From NCBI GenBank assembly GCA_030220185.1, contig JASPKZ010003419.1, positions 999,501-1,063,500 of the forward strand: a stretch of DNA of 64,000 nucleotides. The letters are read 5' to 3'. The stretch's first letter is position 1. The number at the start of each line of letters is the position of its first letter. This document shows, piece by piece, positions 33,448 through 43,898 of this stretch. Origin of the DNA: Diploptera punctata (Eukaryota > Arthropoda > Insecta > Blattodea > Blaberidae). Under the pieces are notes generated by a model. It had not been told where the DNA came from and did not search any database. It saw only the letters and a program-made list of their open reading frames with translations. A program made the position numbers and the translations under genes.

Positions 33448-33678
33448 ATAAATCATATTTGAAGAGAAAATTATACGCTCAGACCGGGACTTGAACCCGG
33501 GACCCATGGTTCTCTAGACCAAGTGCTCTGCCAACTGAGCTACCTGAGCAAGTACCGATCTAAACGCAAATCCTTCTCTATATACATCAGTTGGTAGAGC
33601 ACTTGGTCTAGAGAACCAAGGGTCCCGGGTTCAAGTCCCGGTCTGAGCGTATAATTTTTCTCTTCAAATATGATTTAT
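33448..33678. mobile_element. tRNA-like foldback element T3
   Basis: Inverted arms 33448-33538 and 33587-33678 with very few differences and a 48 bp loop. On the minus strand, 33549-33476 folds as a near-complete tRNA: acceptor GCTCAGG/TCTGAGC, D-arm GCTC...GAGC, anticodon stem TTGGT/ACCA with loop CTAGAGA (U33 kept), T-arm CCGGG-TTCAAGT-CCCGG. The AGA anticodon would mean Ser, but the long Ser variable arm is missing and two bases separate the D and anticodon stems. I therefore treat it as tRNA-like, not a tRNA gene. Confidence 0.8.
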
Positions 33679-33679
33679 T

Positions 33680-34130
33680 CTTAGAGTTTAAATTTTTCAA
33701 ATTATTTCCCACCATTTACAATGATTTTTTACTTGTTTTCTAACAATTATTTCAATATTTTTTTCACGATATTGAACTACATGAAGACGTGGCAGCCATA
33801 TTGATTTTAACGAATATTCTGTGTTCCAGTGCAGCCAACATAGAGTCTGTACAAATTAACTTACAGTAAATGAATTCAGTGCACATTCTTTCACAGGTTA
33901 CAATACTTAAATTGCTTCAGTTTAGTTTTTAGGTTGTTTTTATATTTTAGACAATTTAAATTGCATTGGGTTAGCTTTTAGGTTCGTTGGCAATTCGAGT
34001 TCAAATATCGTGTAGTATATGTTGGCTGCAATCCTTGATTCCATAGTGTAAACCGCTGTCAGCTGGCGCATGCGCATTATGTATGATTAAAACTTGGAAT
34101 AAATTACGCGTCACACGTAAAATATTTCCT
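33680..34130. other. Unassigned sequence
   Basis: Nothing recognised. Confidence 0.35.
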
Positions 34131-34135
34131 TTATT

Positions 34136-34580
34136 AGTTTTATTTGATTTTCATATTTATTAAGATATAATTCAGTGACAGCTGTTTCGGTACACTGTAC
34201 CTTCTTCAGACATGTTAACAAATTATGAATTGTGTTCCAACTGATCTAAGCAACAATACAACAATATTTATTTAAATTTTTAAAATTAACAAAGGGGATT
34301 CATTCAAATCAAGTTGAGAATTTAACAGTTTATTACTATTTTTCTTTTGGAGGCTGTAGAAATAAAAAAAAATTGAAAAGTAGTAAAAAACTGTTAAATT
34401 CTCAACTTGATTTGAATGAATTCCCTTTGTTAAATTTAAAAATTTAAATAAATATTGTTGTATTGTTGCTTAGATCAGTTGGAACACAATTCATAATTTG
34501 TTAACATGTCTGAAGAAGGTACAGTGTACCGAAACAGCTGTCACTGAATTATATAATAAATATGAAAATCAAATAAAACT
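34136..34580. mobile_element. Foldback element F2 (about 200 bp arms)
   Basis: Arms 34136-34335 and 34384-34580 are near-identical inverted repeats around a loop of about 48 bp. Each arm includes a hammerhead-like core. No coding. Confidence 0.9.
34510..34542 (+). ncRNA. Hammerhead-like core in F2, right arm
   Basis: CTGAAGA (34510-34516; the hammerhead consensus allows any base at the fifth position), one A, then stem GGTAC/GTACC with a 3-base loop (34518-34530), GAAAC (34531-34535), and a GTC cleavage-type triplet at 34540-34542. The mirror copy lies in the left arm on the minus strand. Stem I pairing is poor (2 bp), so activity is doubtful. Confidence 0.35.
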
Positions 34581-34735
34581 ACGTTTTATTTTTATTTAAT
34601 AATAAATATGGATTTTCAACAAGTAAACTCCAACTCAATTGATTATTTCCTTTATACTTGTAATTCTTCCTCTTATCCATCCTAGTTTAACCTCTCACCT
34701 TACAGGCACATTTATATGCCAAGCGTCTACCAACT

Positions 34736-34905
34736 TGGTTTAGAGGTAACGTGCTACCATGGTCCGAGTTCCAGTCTGGGTCAGGACAATTTTCTTCGGT
34801 CAGGTTTTTTCGGGATTTTTCCTCACCTGTAAGACAAATGTCAGGTAACTTTAAGGCCCGAACATCATCTGGCCATCATCATCGTATTCACTTAATTACA
34901 CTAAG
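34736..34905 (+). mobile_element. SINE S2, diverged 5' half
   Basis: Recognisable by TTTTTCCTCACCTGTAAGAC and ATGTCAGGTAACTTTAAGGC. The head is mutated. Confidence 0.7.
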
Positions 34906-35032
34906 TTTAGGATTAAGGCATCTCCTGGTGCATCATACCTACCATATCATCGGGGCAGCGTAACCCGCCTTCCAGACACCCCGATCACATAAGTGGGAGA
35001 ATGTAAGAAATGTAATTTCAAACTGGTGGCAT

Positions 35033-35036
<4 letters not shown>

Positions 35037-35070
<34 letters not shown>
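35037..35070. repeat. (TA)n microsatellite
   Basis: TA dinucleotides. Confidence 0.95.
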
Positions 35071-35072
<2 letters not shown>

Positions 35073-35239
35073 TGGGGTTACGTTGGTCTTACCTGTTAGC
35101 AAATGGATTTTGAACTTTCTATCTACGTATCATAAGGATATGGAAGACCTCCAATAAATGATTGGTCAGATCAATCCAGATACAAACATTTGAGACGATG
35201 CACTCGTATAAAAATGGCGAATAATGGTTATGATGGTAT

Positions 35240-35240
35240 C

Positions 35241-35296
<56 letters not shown>

Positions 35297-35298
35297 TA

Positions 35299-35348
<50 letters not shown>

Positions 35349-35350
35349 CT
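35240..35350. repeat. (AAT)n microsatellite, joined to LINE-C-like 3' end
   Basis: About 37 units with two interruptions. The next 50 bp (CTTCTTCTACTTCACAAAAT) resemble the LINE-C 3' end at 20190 in the same orientation. Confidence 0.85.
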
Positions 35351-35424
35351 TCTTCTACTTCACAAAATTAGGCCTTTTGACCTGTTTTCACATCAAATGG
35401 ATTTAATGTTATAATGAATATATT

Positions 35425-35449
35425 TATTATTATTACAATTATTATTACA

Positions 35450-35502
<53 letters not shown>
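35425..35502. repeat. (ATT)n microsatellite
   Basis: ATT units ending at the head of the next SINE. Confidence 0.95.
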
Positions 35503-35503
<1 letters not shown>

Positions 35504-35840
35504 GTCCACCGCTGTGGTCTCGAGGTAGCGTGCTGCCTTGTCACGCAGCGGGCCCCGGGTCGGGGCAGTTTTTCTGGTTGAGGCTTTTATCGGGGTTTTT
35601 CCTCACCTGTAAGACAAATGTCAGGAAAACTTTAAGGCCCAAACGGTCCGCGAAATCATATGGCCATCATCTTCATCATCATCCTTATCGTTATCATCAT
35701 CAACATCATCCTTCATCGGTGTGGAAAGCAACGGGAAGCTACCACACCTACACACTTCCCTAGTAAAGCTGCAAGCATAGCATGAAAATGCTATAATTGC
35801 AGTGAAGGACCTGCCTTCGGGCAGAATTACTATGGATGGA
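35504..35840 (+). mobile_element. SINE S2, near full length
   Basis: Full head and tail, but the B box is deleted (GGGCCCCGGGTCGGGGCAG), so internal Pol III transcription is unlikely. Confidence 0.9.
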
Positions 35841-35844
35841 TTAT

Positions 35845-36240
35845 TAATATTATTATTATTATTATTAAACCTGCCAAAGCCTGTCCCAAGCCAGGTTAGA
35901 AAAGGGTGAGGGGGAGGAGTAACAACCTCGTTAAAAAAACAGGGTTCAGTACGCCCGGCTTATAGAAACCCTGTGAGGGCCCCTTATCTAGGGTACAGAT
36001 ACTGCTGCCTTGCAGTTTGTCATTGGTTTGACAAAAGCTAGAGGAAGAAAACCTTGATCAAAAATTACCTGGTCCTCCAGGTTGGGTGGGGGTCGATAAA
36101 TCAGGCCAGCTCCCTGTTCGTCACAAAAAACATAACAATGCTAAAAAGCCTAAAGATTTAAAGCCGGACGGAAATAAACCAAGACGACAAAAGCAAAGGA
36201 AAACGACATTTCTTGTTGGAACACAAATAAAAATTATTGG
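35845..36240 (+). mobile_element. Probable LINE 5' leader or intermediate region
   Basis: CCTGCCAAAGCCTGTCCCAAG, CCCTGTGAGGGCCCC, GGGTGGGGGTCGATAAA. It ends in a Lys/Arg-rich open stretch (36086-36230: K-K-H-N-N-A-K-K-P-K ... R-R-Q-K-Q-R-K) and (ATT)n. This resembles the leader of RTE-like LINEs, but no endonuclease follows. Confidence 0.35.
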
Positions 36241-36267
36241 TATTATTATTATTATTATTATACAATA

Positions 36268-36473
36268 ACAATAACATCGTTTCCTAACCTGTGCTTCGCG
36301 AACCCCCAGGGGGTTTGCAAAATATTTCAAAGGGTTCGCCGAAACTTTTCCGTAATGGCGGGTTTCGAGGTTAGGCCTATTTTTGTTTCCTTCATTTCTG
36401 CGGCATTGTCACAACAATAATAATTAATAATAACAACAACAAAAATAATAATAACAGTAACAATAACAGTAAC

Positions 36474-36479
<6 letters not shown>
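36268..36479. other. Unassigned, with GAACCCCCAGGGGG palindrome
   Basis: The short GC palindrome at about 36299-36313 could be the loop of a tRNA-like or SINE fragment; I cannot assign it. Confidence 0.3.

Positions 36480-36507
<28 letters not shown>
36480..36507. repeat. (AAT)n microsatellite
   Basis: Directly abuts the 5' truncation point of the longest LINE-A copy. Confidence 0.9.
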
Positions 36508-36509
<2 letters not shown>

Positions 36510-37644
36510 GAAATGGGAATATAATGGTACTGTACATCAACTATATGTAGACTTCAAAAAAGCATATGATTCAATTAAGAGGGAGAAGTTATATAGTATC
36601 CTGCTGGAGTTCGGAATTCCTAAAAAGTTAGTTAGACTTATACGAATGTGTCTAAATGGCTCAAAGAGTAGGGTGCGTGTAGGTAAACAGTTTTCAGACA
36701 CTTTTGTAATCCAGAATGGGTTGAAGCAAGGAGATGCACTATCTCCTTTACTATTTAATTTTGTACTAGAGCATGTCATTAAATCTTTAGAGAATGAGGA
36801 AGGCTTACAACTGAATGGTATTAATAAGCTGTTAGTTTATGCTGATGATGTAGTACTACTGGCCGATAGCGAGGAGATACTAAAGGCCAACACGCACACA
36901 CTATTGAGTAACACTAAGAAATTAGGACTGGAAGTAAATATCAGTAAAACTAAATATATGGTCACACGTAGAAATTCAGTATATAATGGAAATGGACAGC
37001 TAACGACAAATGAGGGAAATTTTGAGGAAGTGGCTGAATTCAAATACCTAGGAACAATAATCACAAATAGGAATGAGAAGCACAAAGAAATTAAACATAG
37101 GCTCAATTCTGGAAATGCGTGCTATTATGCATTGCAGAGACTCTTGATGTCCCAACTCCTTTCAAAAAACGTTAAGCTGAAAATATATAAAACTATTATT
37201 CTACCAGTTATATTATATGGGTGCGAAACATGGACTCTTACTTTAAGGGAGGAAAGGAGATTACGAGTATTTGAGAATAAAGTACTTAGGAAAATTTTTG
37301 GACCAAAGAGAGATGAACAGACAGGTGAATGGAGAAGACTACATAACAATGAACTACATGGTCTTTATAGGAAGCCAGATATAATAAGAACAGTTAAGTC
37401 TCGGAGACTGCGATGGGCAGGACATGTTGCGCGTATGAGGAATGAAAGACTTGCATGGAAGTTTCTTTTAGGAAAGCCAGAGGGAAAACGCCCAGTTGGT
37501 AGACCAAGAATGAGGTGGGAGAATAACATTAACTATGATTTGAGGGAAGTAGATTATACAGGGAATGACTGGCAAGCATTAGCTCAGGATAGGGATGTAT
37601 GGAGAGCTTATGTCCGCGCGGCCATGAATCTACGGGTTCGATAG
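36508..37644 (+). CDS. LINE-A reverse transcriptase, longest and best copy (5'-truncated)
   Basis: An uninterrupted frame of 378 codons. In order it holds RT motif A (L-Y-V-D-F-K-K-A-Y-D-S, residues 16-26), motif B (G-L-K-Q-G-D-A-L-S-P-L-L-F-N, about 72-85), catalytic motif C (L-V-Y-A-D-D-V-V-L-L, about 110-119), motif D (L-G-L-E-V-N-I-S-K-T-K) and motif E (E-F-K-Y-L-G). Then come the RTE-like C-terminal segments Y-G-C-E-T-W-T-L-T, R-W-A-G-H-V-A-R-M, G-R-P-R-M-R-W and a stop 3 bp before the tail TGCCAGTGACTAAGTAAG. All three catalytic aspartates are kept. It copies RNA into DNA at the nick during target-primed insertion. The endonuclease and the first RT blocks are missing, so it cannot be autonomous. 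The first in-frame ATG is at 36646, but the frame is open from 36508, which shows truncation and not a true start. Confidence 0.9.
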
Positions 37645-37664
37645 TGCCAGTGACTAAGTAAGTA

Positions 37665-37710
<46 letters not shown>

Positions 37711-37712
37711 GA
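37665..37712. repeat. (AAT)n microsatellite
   Basis: Follows the LINE-A tail GTAAGTAAAT. Confidence 0.95.
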
Positions 37713-38396
37713 GTCATTACAGGTGAAATTTTCTGATGACGAGATTTGCGGTAGAACGGCTGATGACATTTACGATAGAAGGGTTGGTTGTTGGAAAGAG
37801 GACGTTTAATAATAGACAACGTTCAAGGTCACACAAATCGATTAAACCTGAAGAGTGTGTAGTAACGTACAACTGCGCACTTGTGTATTTTTATCGACTT
37901 TACGAGACACTCGGGCGTTGTCCACACCAGCATCATCAAGTTGAGCCTTTAGAGTCCCGTTTAGAGACTAAAAAAATGGGCATACCATCATCCCAACTGT
38001 CTCCCCACTTCCATCTGGTCTGCAATTCACAACATTTCCAGAAAATCCCCAAATAGCATTCGCGACATGTGTCTCCCTTCCACTGTCCCCTGTATATGCT
38101 GTTCTATATTATTAACTTGTAGATGTTCTGTTGTTGTTCCATAATGGATGTCATCTCGTCTCGTAATCATTTGTTAATTAGACTTAGGATTTGTTAATAT
38201 ATTTACCTAATGCCTTGTATAAAAAGCGTAGATTATTTCATTGTAGTTTATTACTTTCTTTGTATTTTTTTCTTTTCTTTTTATGTATAGTAGATTCGAG
38301 CTGTTATTCCTTTTTTTATTCATTGTATCATTAATTTAATTTTAATTTTATTTAGTTTCATTCTATTATTAGACATTAATTTCATTATTAGTCAAT
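37713..38396. other. Unassigned, possibly the distal part of a LINE
   Basis: Open stretch 37736-38056 without recognisable domain. It leads into the LINE-like 3' UTR at 38397, so it may be the end of that element's ORF. Confidence 0.3.
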
Positions 38397-38880
38397 ATGA
38401 CAGATAATTAATTGTTCAATGACTATTATTGTAACTTTTTTTTTGTATTCATATGTAACATGTGTTTGTCCTGTTTAATATGACTATTATTGTAATTTTT
38501 TGTATTCATGTGTAACATATGTTTGTCCTGTTTAACCCTTAAATTGGCAAAACATGAATTTCTTCTGTTAGATATTTGAATGTGGCGGACCGCGGTGAAA
38601 ACGGAATCTTATGTAATTGTTATTATTAGGTGTATTGTATAATTTGACACACATTTAAATGTGTTTATTTTTATTCGTTTCCTTCTGATTTATTTAAAAT
38701 ATTAAATTAATTAAGCCAACTGATGTATCCAAATGGATACATTACGAATTTAAGGGTTAATATGAATATTATTGTTTTTTTTTTGTATTCATATGTAACA
38801 TATGCTTGTTCTGGTGAGTGGAAGATAAGGCCACATGGCCTTAACTCCACCAGGCTAAATAAATCTATTCTAATCTAATT
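38397..38880 (+). mobile_element. LINE 3' UTR with tandem 60 bp modules
   Basis: A module containing ATTATTGTAAYTTTTT, TGTATTCATATGTAACATAT and GTTTGTCCTGTT occurs three times (about 38418, 38480 and 38760). The end (GATAAGGCCACATGGCCTTAAC, AGGCTAAATAAAT) is of the kind that closes CR1/R1-type LINEs. A MITE interrupts it at 38536-38756. Confidence 0.5.
38536..38756. mobile_element. TTAA-flanked MITE, 221 bp, CCCTTAAATT ends
   Basis: Inverted ends CCCTTAAATT and AATTTAAGGG, flanked by TTAA at 38532-38535 and 38757-38760. CCC/GGG termini plus TTAA fit a non-autonomous piggyBac element. No coding. Confidence 0.85.
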
Positions 38881-39049
38881 CTAAGTAAGAGCCCCAAAAA
38901 AAAAAAAAGATCTCAAAAGGATTTCAACCATTTACCGTCGAAGTTGCTCGTACTTAGTATATTTCACTTTCCAACGACAGCGGAACTGCAATTAATCCAA
39001 AGGACATAAACATACATGTACGGTGCTCTATAGTGTAAAGTTGGTTTTT

Positions 39050-39128
39050 TGTTTTTTATAATCGGAATGTTGTCTAATGTCGACAAAATGTTGGACCCAT
39101 GCGATTCCGCTTTGAAGAAGTTTTACTG
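39050..39128 (-). mobile_element. Pogo/Tigger-like element, one end
   Basis: Inverted form of CAGTAAAACTTCTTCAAAGC and GGAATCGCATGGG, matching 49074-49110, with TA following at 39129. The left limit is not found. Confidence 0.6.
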
Positions 39129-39821
39129 TATCAGTGAACTTTTAGCTGTTATTTTATGAAGTCTCATTTGGATTCTGTTGTCATATTCCCCCCCCCCCAA
39201 ATGTCTTACAGTCTTACTAATAAAAATCTCTTATACAGGCTTTCATCAGTTGTTTAGTTATACAATGTACAAGCCTTATGTAGATCACGTATAATTTCCT
39301 TACTAATAAACGTTGTGCCGGAGCTATATAACAATACAACCGTTATGCACAATACGTCACATATTCATCATCATAATGACGTCAGAACAATATTACGCGC
39401 AGTTTGTAACAGAAATAAAACAACATCAACTAGTGATTAATTGGGTAAGAAATGAATATGGATAAGAATTAATAGAGATTCCGTAATTGGGGAGGTACGG
39501 AAAAAATAAGTGTGTTTTAATTTATATACATTTTCCTTTATGCTATGTCAAATATATCGTAGAATTAGTTTCACAGATAATGTGCTGCCATCTAACGTCA
39601 AGAATTTCGAGCATTTCTTGGAAACTAATAAAAGTGTTTCCCATTACTTATGAATTATGTGCAGTGTTTTAAGATGCGTTACAAAACGTCCAAAATAGTA
39701 GGAAATGTTACCGACAACAGAATAACGCTCTAAGCGAAAAAAAATCATTATAGTTTGATCGGGAATCGAACCTAGGACCTCACGCACCGTAGTAACAAGC
39801 TCTATCCACAAGACTATCAAG

Positions 39822-39854
<33 letters not shown>

Positions 39855-40015
39855 TTACTGCAATAATAGTACCACTATAATTAAATACATTTTTATATCG
39901 GTATGTGATTTATGTATTAATGATGCAAGAAAGTTTTCTTAAAATAATATTATGAAGTATTTAAACTACATTCAGGTTAAATCTTGTCTACAGCAATTAT
40001 TATAGAACATATTAT

Positions 40016-42763
40016 CATGGGATAAATTTATAAGCTCAGTAGAACATGATATGTATGGAAGACAAGAAATAGGTTATAAATTAGTGAAACATCTAAATCA
40101 GACTGAGAAAGATTCTGCCAGATTGAATATAATCCCAGAACAAGAATGGATCCAACATTATGAAAAACTTTGGAAAAAGGAGGAAATTGAAGGAAAAGAG
40201 AACAATGAGGAAGAAATAAAAGTGGAAAATATTGATGTAATAGACATAAATGAATTAGAAATGGCTTTGAAAACCACTAAGAATAGGAAAGCAACAGGAT
40301 TAGATAATATAAATATGGAATTAATCAAATATAGTGGAATATTGTGTAAACTACGAATACTTCATCTAATTAATATATGTTGGCAGACCTATGGGATTCC
40401 AACCACTTGGAAAACAGCAATTGTGAAGAATATATTCAAAAGAGGAAACCGAAGAAATTGCGAGAATTACAGAGGGATTACTTACTTACTTACTTACTTA
40501 CTCACTGGCACTATCGAACCCGTAGGTTCATGGCCGCACGGACATAAGCTCTCCATACATCCCTATCCTGAGCTAATGCTTTCCAATCATTCCCTGTATA
40601 ATCTACTTCCCTCAAATCATAGTTAATGTTGTTCTCCCACCTCATTCTTGGTCTACCAACTGGGCGTTTTCCTTCTGGCTTTCCTACAAGAAGTTTCCAT
40701 GCACGTCTTCCATTCCCCATACGCGCAACATGTCCTGCCCATCGCAGTCTACGGGACTTAACTGTTCTTATTACATCTGGCTTCCTATAAAGACCATGTA
40801 GTTCATTGTTATGTAGTCTTCTCCATTCACCTGTCTGTTCATCTCTCTTTGGTCCAAAAATTTTCCTAAGAACTTTATTCTCAAATACTCGTAATCTCCT
40901 TTCCTCCCTTAAAGTAAGAGTCCATGTTTCGCACCCATATAATATAACTGGTAGAATAATAGTTTTATATATTTTCAGCTTAACGTTTTTTGAAAGGAGT
41001 TGGGACATCAAAAGTCTCTGCAATGCATAATAGCATGCATTTCCAGAATTGAGCCTATGTTTAATTTCTTTGTGTATCTCATTCCTATTTGTGATTATTG
41101 TTCCTAGGTATTTGAATTCAGCCAATTCCTCAAAATTTCCCTCATTTGTCATTAGCTGTCCATTTCCATTATAAAATGTATTTCTACGTGTGACCATATA
41201 TTTAGTTTTACTGATATTTACTTCCAGTCCTAATCTCTTAGTGTTACTCAATAGTGTGTGCGTGTTGGCCTTTAGTATCTCCTCGCTATCGGCCAGTAGT
41301 ACTACATCATCAGCATAAACTAACAGCTTATTAATACCGTTCAGTTGTAAGCCTTCCTCATTCTCTAAAGATTTAATGGCATGCTCTAGTACAAAATTAA
41401 ATAGTAGAGGAGATAGTGCATCTCCTTGCTTCAACCCATTCTGGATTTCAAAAGTGTCTGAAAACTGTTTGCCTACACGCACCCTACTCGTTGAGCCATT
41501 TAGACACATTCGTATAAGTCTAACTAACTTTTTAGGAATTCCATTACAGAGGGATTAGCTTAATGAATACTGGCTACAAGATATATACGAAAATAATAAA
41601 TAATAGATTGAGAAACATAACAGAAGTAATAATAAGTGAAAATCAAAGTGGATTCAGAAAGGGAAGGTCATGTATAGACAATGTCTTTACACTGAAACAA
41701 CTCATAGAAAAGAGAAGAGAGCATAACTTAGAAACTCACATAGGATTTATAGATTTGGATAAGGCCTTCGATCGAGTAAACAGACAAAAATTATGGGAAA
41801 TATTACGCATGAAAGGATACCCGCTGTGCCTTGTTGAAACAATAAAGACATTATATGAAGACACAAATATAATTATAGATACCGGATTCAAAAGAACAGA
41901 TGCAATCAAAACAAATACTGGATTACGACAAGGATGTAGTTTATCACCCATTTTGTTTAATATATATATAGACGATATTTTTAATAAATGGAAAGTTTTA
42001 GTAAATCCAGGAATAAGAATGGATAATAAAGTGTGCATAAATAATCTTCTATTTGCTGACGATGTAATCATAATACAGAAAAATGAAGACGACTTACAGA
42101 AATCAATGCATGCATTAAATGAAATATGTAAATTATACGATCTAAAGATTTCTGTAAGGAAAACGAAGACCATGGCTTTTAGAGGAAGAGATCCAGTGAG
42201 AACCAAAATTATTTTAGAAAATCAAAATATAGAACAGGTGTCTAGTTTTAAATATTTGGGCTGTGATGTAGGCTACAATGTGGAAAGAGATATTGACTCC
42301 AAAATAAATACATTTCAGACGGTGTGTGGAACAATACAGAGAACATTCAAAAATAAAATTAGAAAAGAAACCAAGATAAAAATGTATAATGTTATGGCGG
42401 TTCCCACAATATTGTATGGATGTGAAACTTGGGCTCCAGTGAAAAGACAGAAGGATAGAATACAGACGGCAGAGATGCGGTTCCTAAGACAAGTTAAAGG
42501 ATGTACAAGACTTGATAGAATAAGAAATGAGGATATAAGAGAAGAATTGAAAGTACAGCCTTTATTGGATAAAGTCACGAATTACAGACAGAAATGGATT
42601 GATCACATGGATGGAATGAGTAAGGAGAGATATCCATTGTTAGCCAGGAACTATCAAGCAAGAGGAAGGCGTGATGTTGGAAGACCTAGAAGACGTTGGG
42701 CTGATGCAATATGAAGTCGGAACGGGCAATTGCCTAATCCCTGGAGTGATGATGATGATGATG
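40016..42763 (+). pseudogene. LINE-B: RTE-like reverse transcriptase, split by LINE-A
   Basis: The frame 40021-40480 encodes the region before the RT (Y-E-K-L-W-K-K-E, K-A-T-G-L-D-N-I-N-M-E, C-E-N-Y-R-G-I). It continues at 41551-42712 with motif A (G-F-I-D-L-D-K-A-F-D-R-V), motif B (G-L-R-Q-G-C-S-L-S-P-I-L-F-N), motif C (L-L-F-A-D-D-V-I-I-I), F-K-Y-L-G, Y-G-C-E-T-W and D-V-G-R-P-R-R-R-W-A. The reading frame on the two sides of the LINE-A insert is collinear, and no other stop is seen in about 540 codons. The copy was therefore nearly intact before LINE-A landed. 5'-truncated (endonuclease absent); the 3' end is (TGA)n at 42747-42763. A short ACATTAT-like duplication flanks it. Confidence 0.9.
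40481..41542 (-). CDS. LINE-A reverse transcriptase, second best copy, inserted in LINE-B
   Basis: A 1062 bp insertion flanked by a perfect 15 bp duplication, ATTACAGAGGGATTA (40466-40480 and 41543-41557). On the minus strand the open frame runs from the insertion edge to 40511. It includes motif B, the Y-A-D-D box (L-V-Y-A-D-D-V-V-L-L), motifs D and E and the whole C-terminus. Motif A lies just upstream of the truncation and is absent. The (TAAG)n tail is at the left. Near-identity in sequence to 36508-37644 and the perfect duplication argue for a recent insertion. Confidence 0.92.
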
Positions 42764-43166
42764 ACATTATTTTGTGAATCAATGTTCAATTTAAAAATAT
42801 TATTAGGCCTAATCGAGAGTGGTGTAACAAAGGCATTTTATGATGCCTTTATTTTCCTACCCAGAGCTTTATTTATATTATTTATGTCCTGTGCATCCAT
42901 CAAACAGTCGTTAAAGTTTTGCATTTTGGGTTAAATTTAAGGAAACTTTCATCAATATCATAAGGAAACAATTAGTTGATCTTGAAGTCAGACATTTTGT
43001 CTAGTTATACAATCCTTAAACAAGGCTGGAGGCATGTATAACGATTCCCATGTAAAGTTGTACACCTCTTATACACTGAACAGCTAATACAGTGTTTATT
43101 AGAAAGAATTTTCAACTGAGATGTGTATAAACCTTGTATAAAAGTTATATATGGATTATTAGTAAG

Positions 43167-43420
43167 AGGGTTATTCTATAACTTAATCATTAATATTATA
43201 AAGTTCATCCACAAGTTTCTCTCTCCCTTTCTTTACCTTAGTTTAACCTCTCCCCATTACGTACCTTTGCAGCTCCCCACGCCACACGGATCTTATGGTG
43301 AATCACACACTTTTTGACCACACAAGAACATGGAATGAGTGATCAGCTCAGACTAAAGCCTCCACCGAAACAAACGATAAACTCATATAATCTAAGACGA
43401 ATATGAATGATGATAATAAT
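43167..43420. other. Unassigned sequence
   Basis: Nothing recognised. Confidence 0.3.
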
Positions 43421-43564
43421 GGTCATGGAACGTTTGGTCCTTAAAGTTTCCTGACATTTATCTCACATGTGAGGAAAAACCCAGAAAAAACCCTTTCTAC
43501 TGGAGATTGAACCCGGACCCGCTGCATGAATGCAGCACGCTACCTCGAGACCACAGTGGTTGAC
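43421..43564 (-). mobile_element. SINE S2, 5' half
   Basis: Minus-strand copy from the GTCAACCACTGTGGTCTCGA head to the AAACGTTCCATGACC end. A GCA-type duplication sits in the head. Confidence 0.8.
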
Positions 43565-43898
43565 TCTTCAAGGCCCAATGTTAAGCTGACGAGACTGTAT
43601 TAGATTAGAATGACAAAAGTTTAGGGAGGGGCAGACAGAAGTGTGCGGCACCTGGAACACCCCCCAAACAGTCTGTTGACCTTGTTCACCCTCAGCACGC
43701 GCCACCTGGACAAACCAACCCCCTCAACTAACAATCTCACCCTACAATTCAAGTTCAATTATTCGCTTTCCAAGTCCTAGAAACATCCCATTCACGCGCT
43801 GCAACTCAGCGAGTGCTTCAAGTCAATAGCTGTTGTGCCCATTGGACACGTGGCTATTAGCCAATTCTGAAGAAGTTTTTTGAGATTACATATTTACA
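43565..43898. other. Unassigned sequence
   Basis: Nothing recognised. Confidence 0.3.

Larger units (their letters stand above)
39213..43166 (+). mobile_element. Repeat Z, copy 2, split by LINE-B
   Basis: Z sequence at 39213-40015 and 42764-43166 is collinear with 6420-7519. A tRNA-like stretch on the minus strand at 39757-39820 (T-loop GGTTCGATTCCC, D-arm-like GATAGAGC) ends in a (TA)n tract at 39823-39852. The same place is degenerate in copy 1. Confidence 0.85.

Noticed and set aside
33476..33549. Functional tRNA-Ser(AGA) gene
   Set aside because: The cloverleaf is good, but the Ser-type long variable arm is missing, two bases separate the D and anticodon stems, and the unit is half of a palindromic repeat.
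36086..36230. Lys/Arg-rich short ORF as a nucleic-acid-binding protein
   Set aside because: Short, next to a LINE-leader-like block and running into (ATT)n; no support as a gene.
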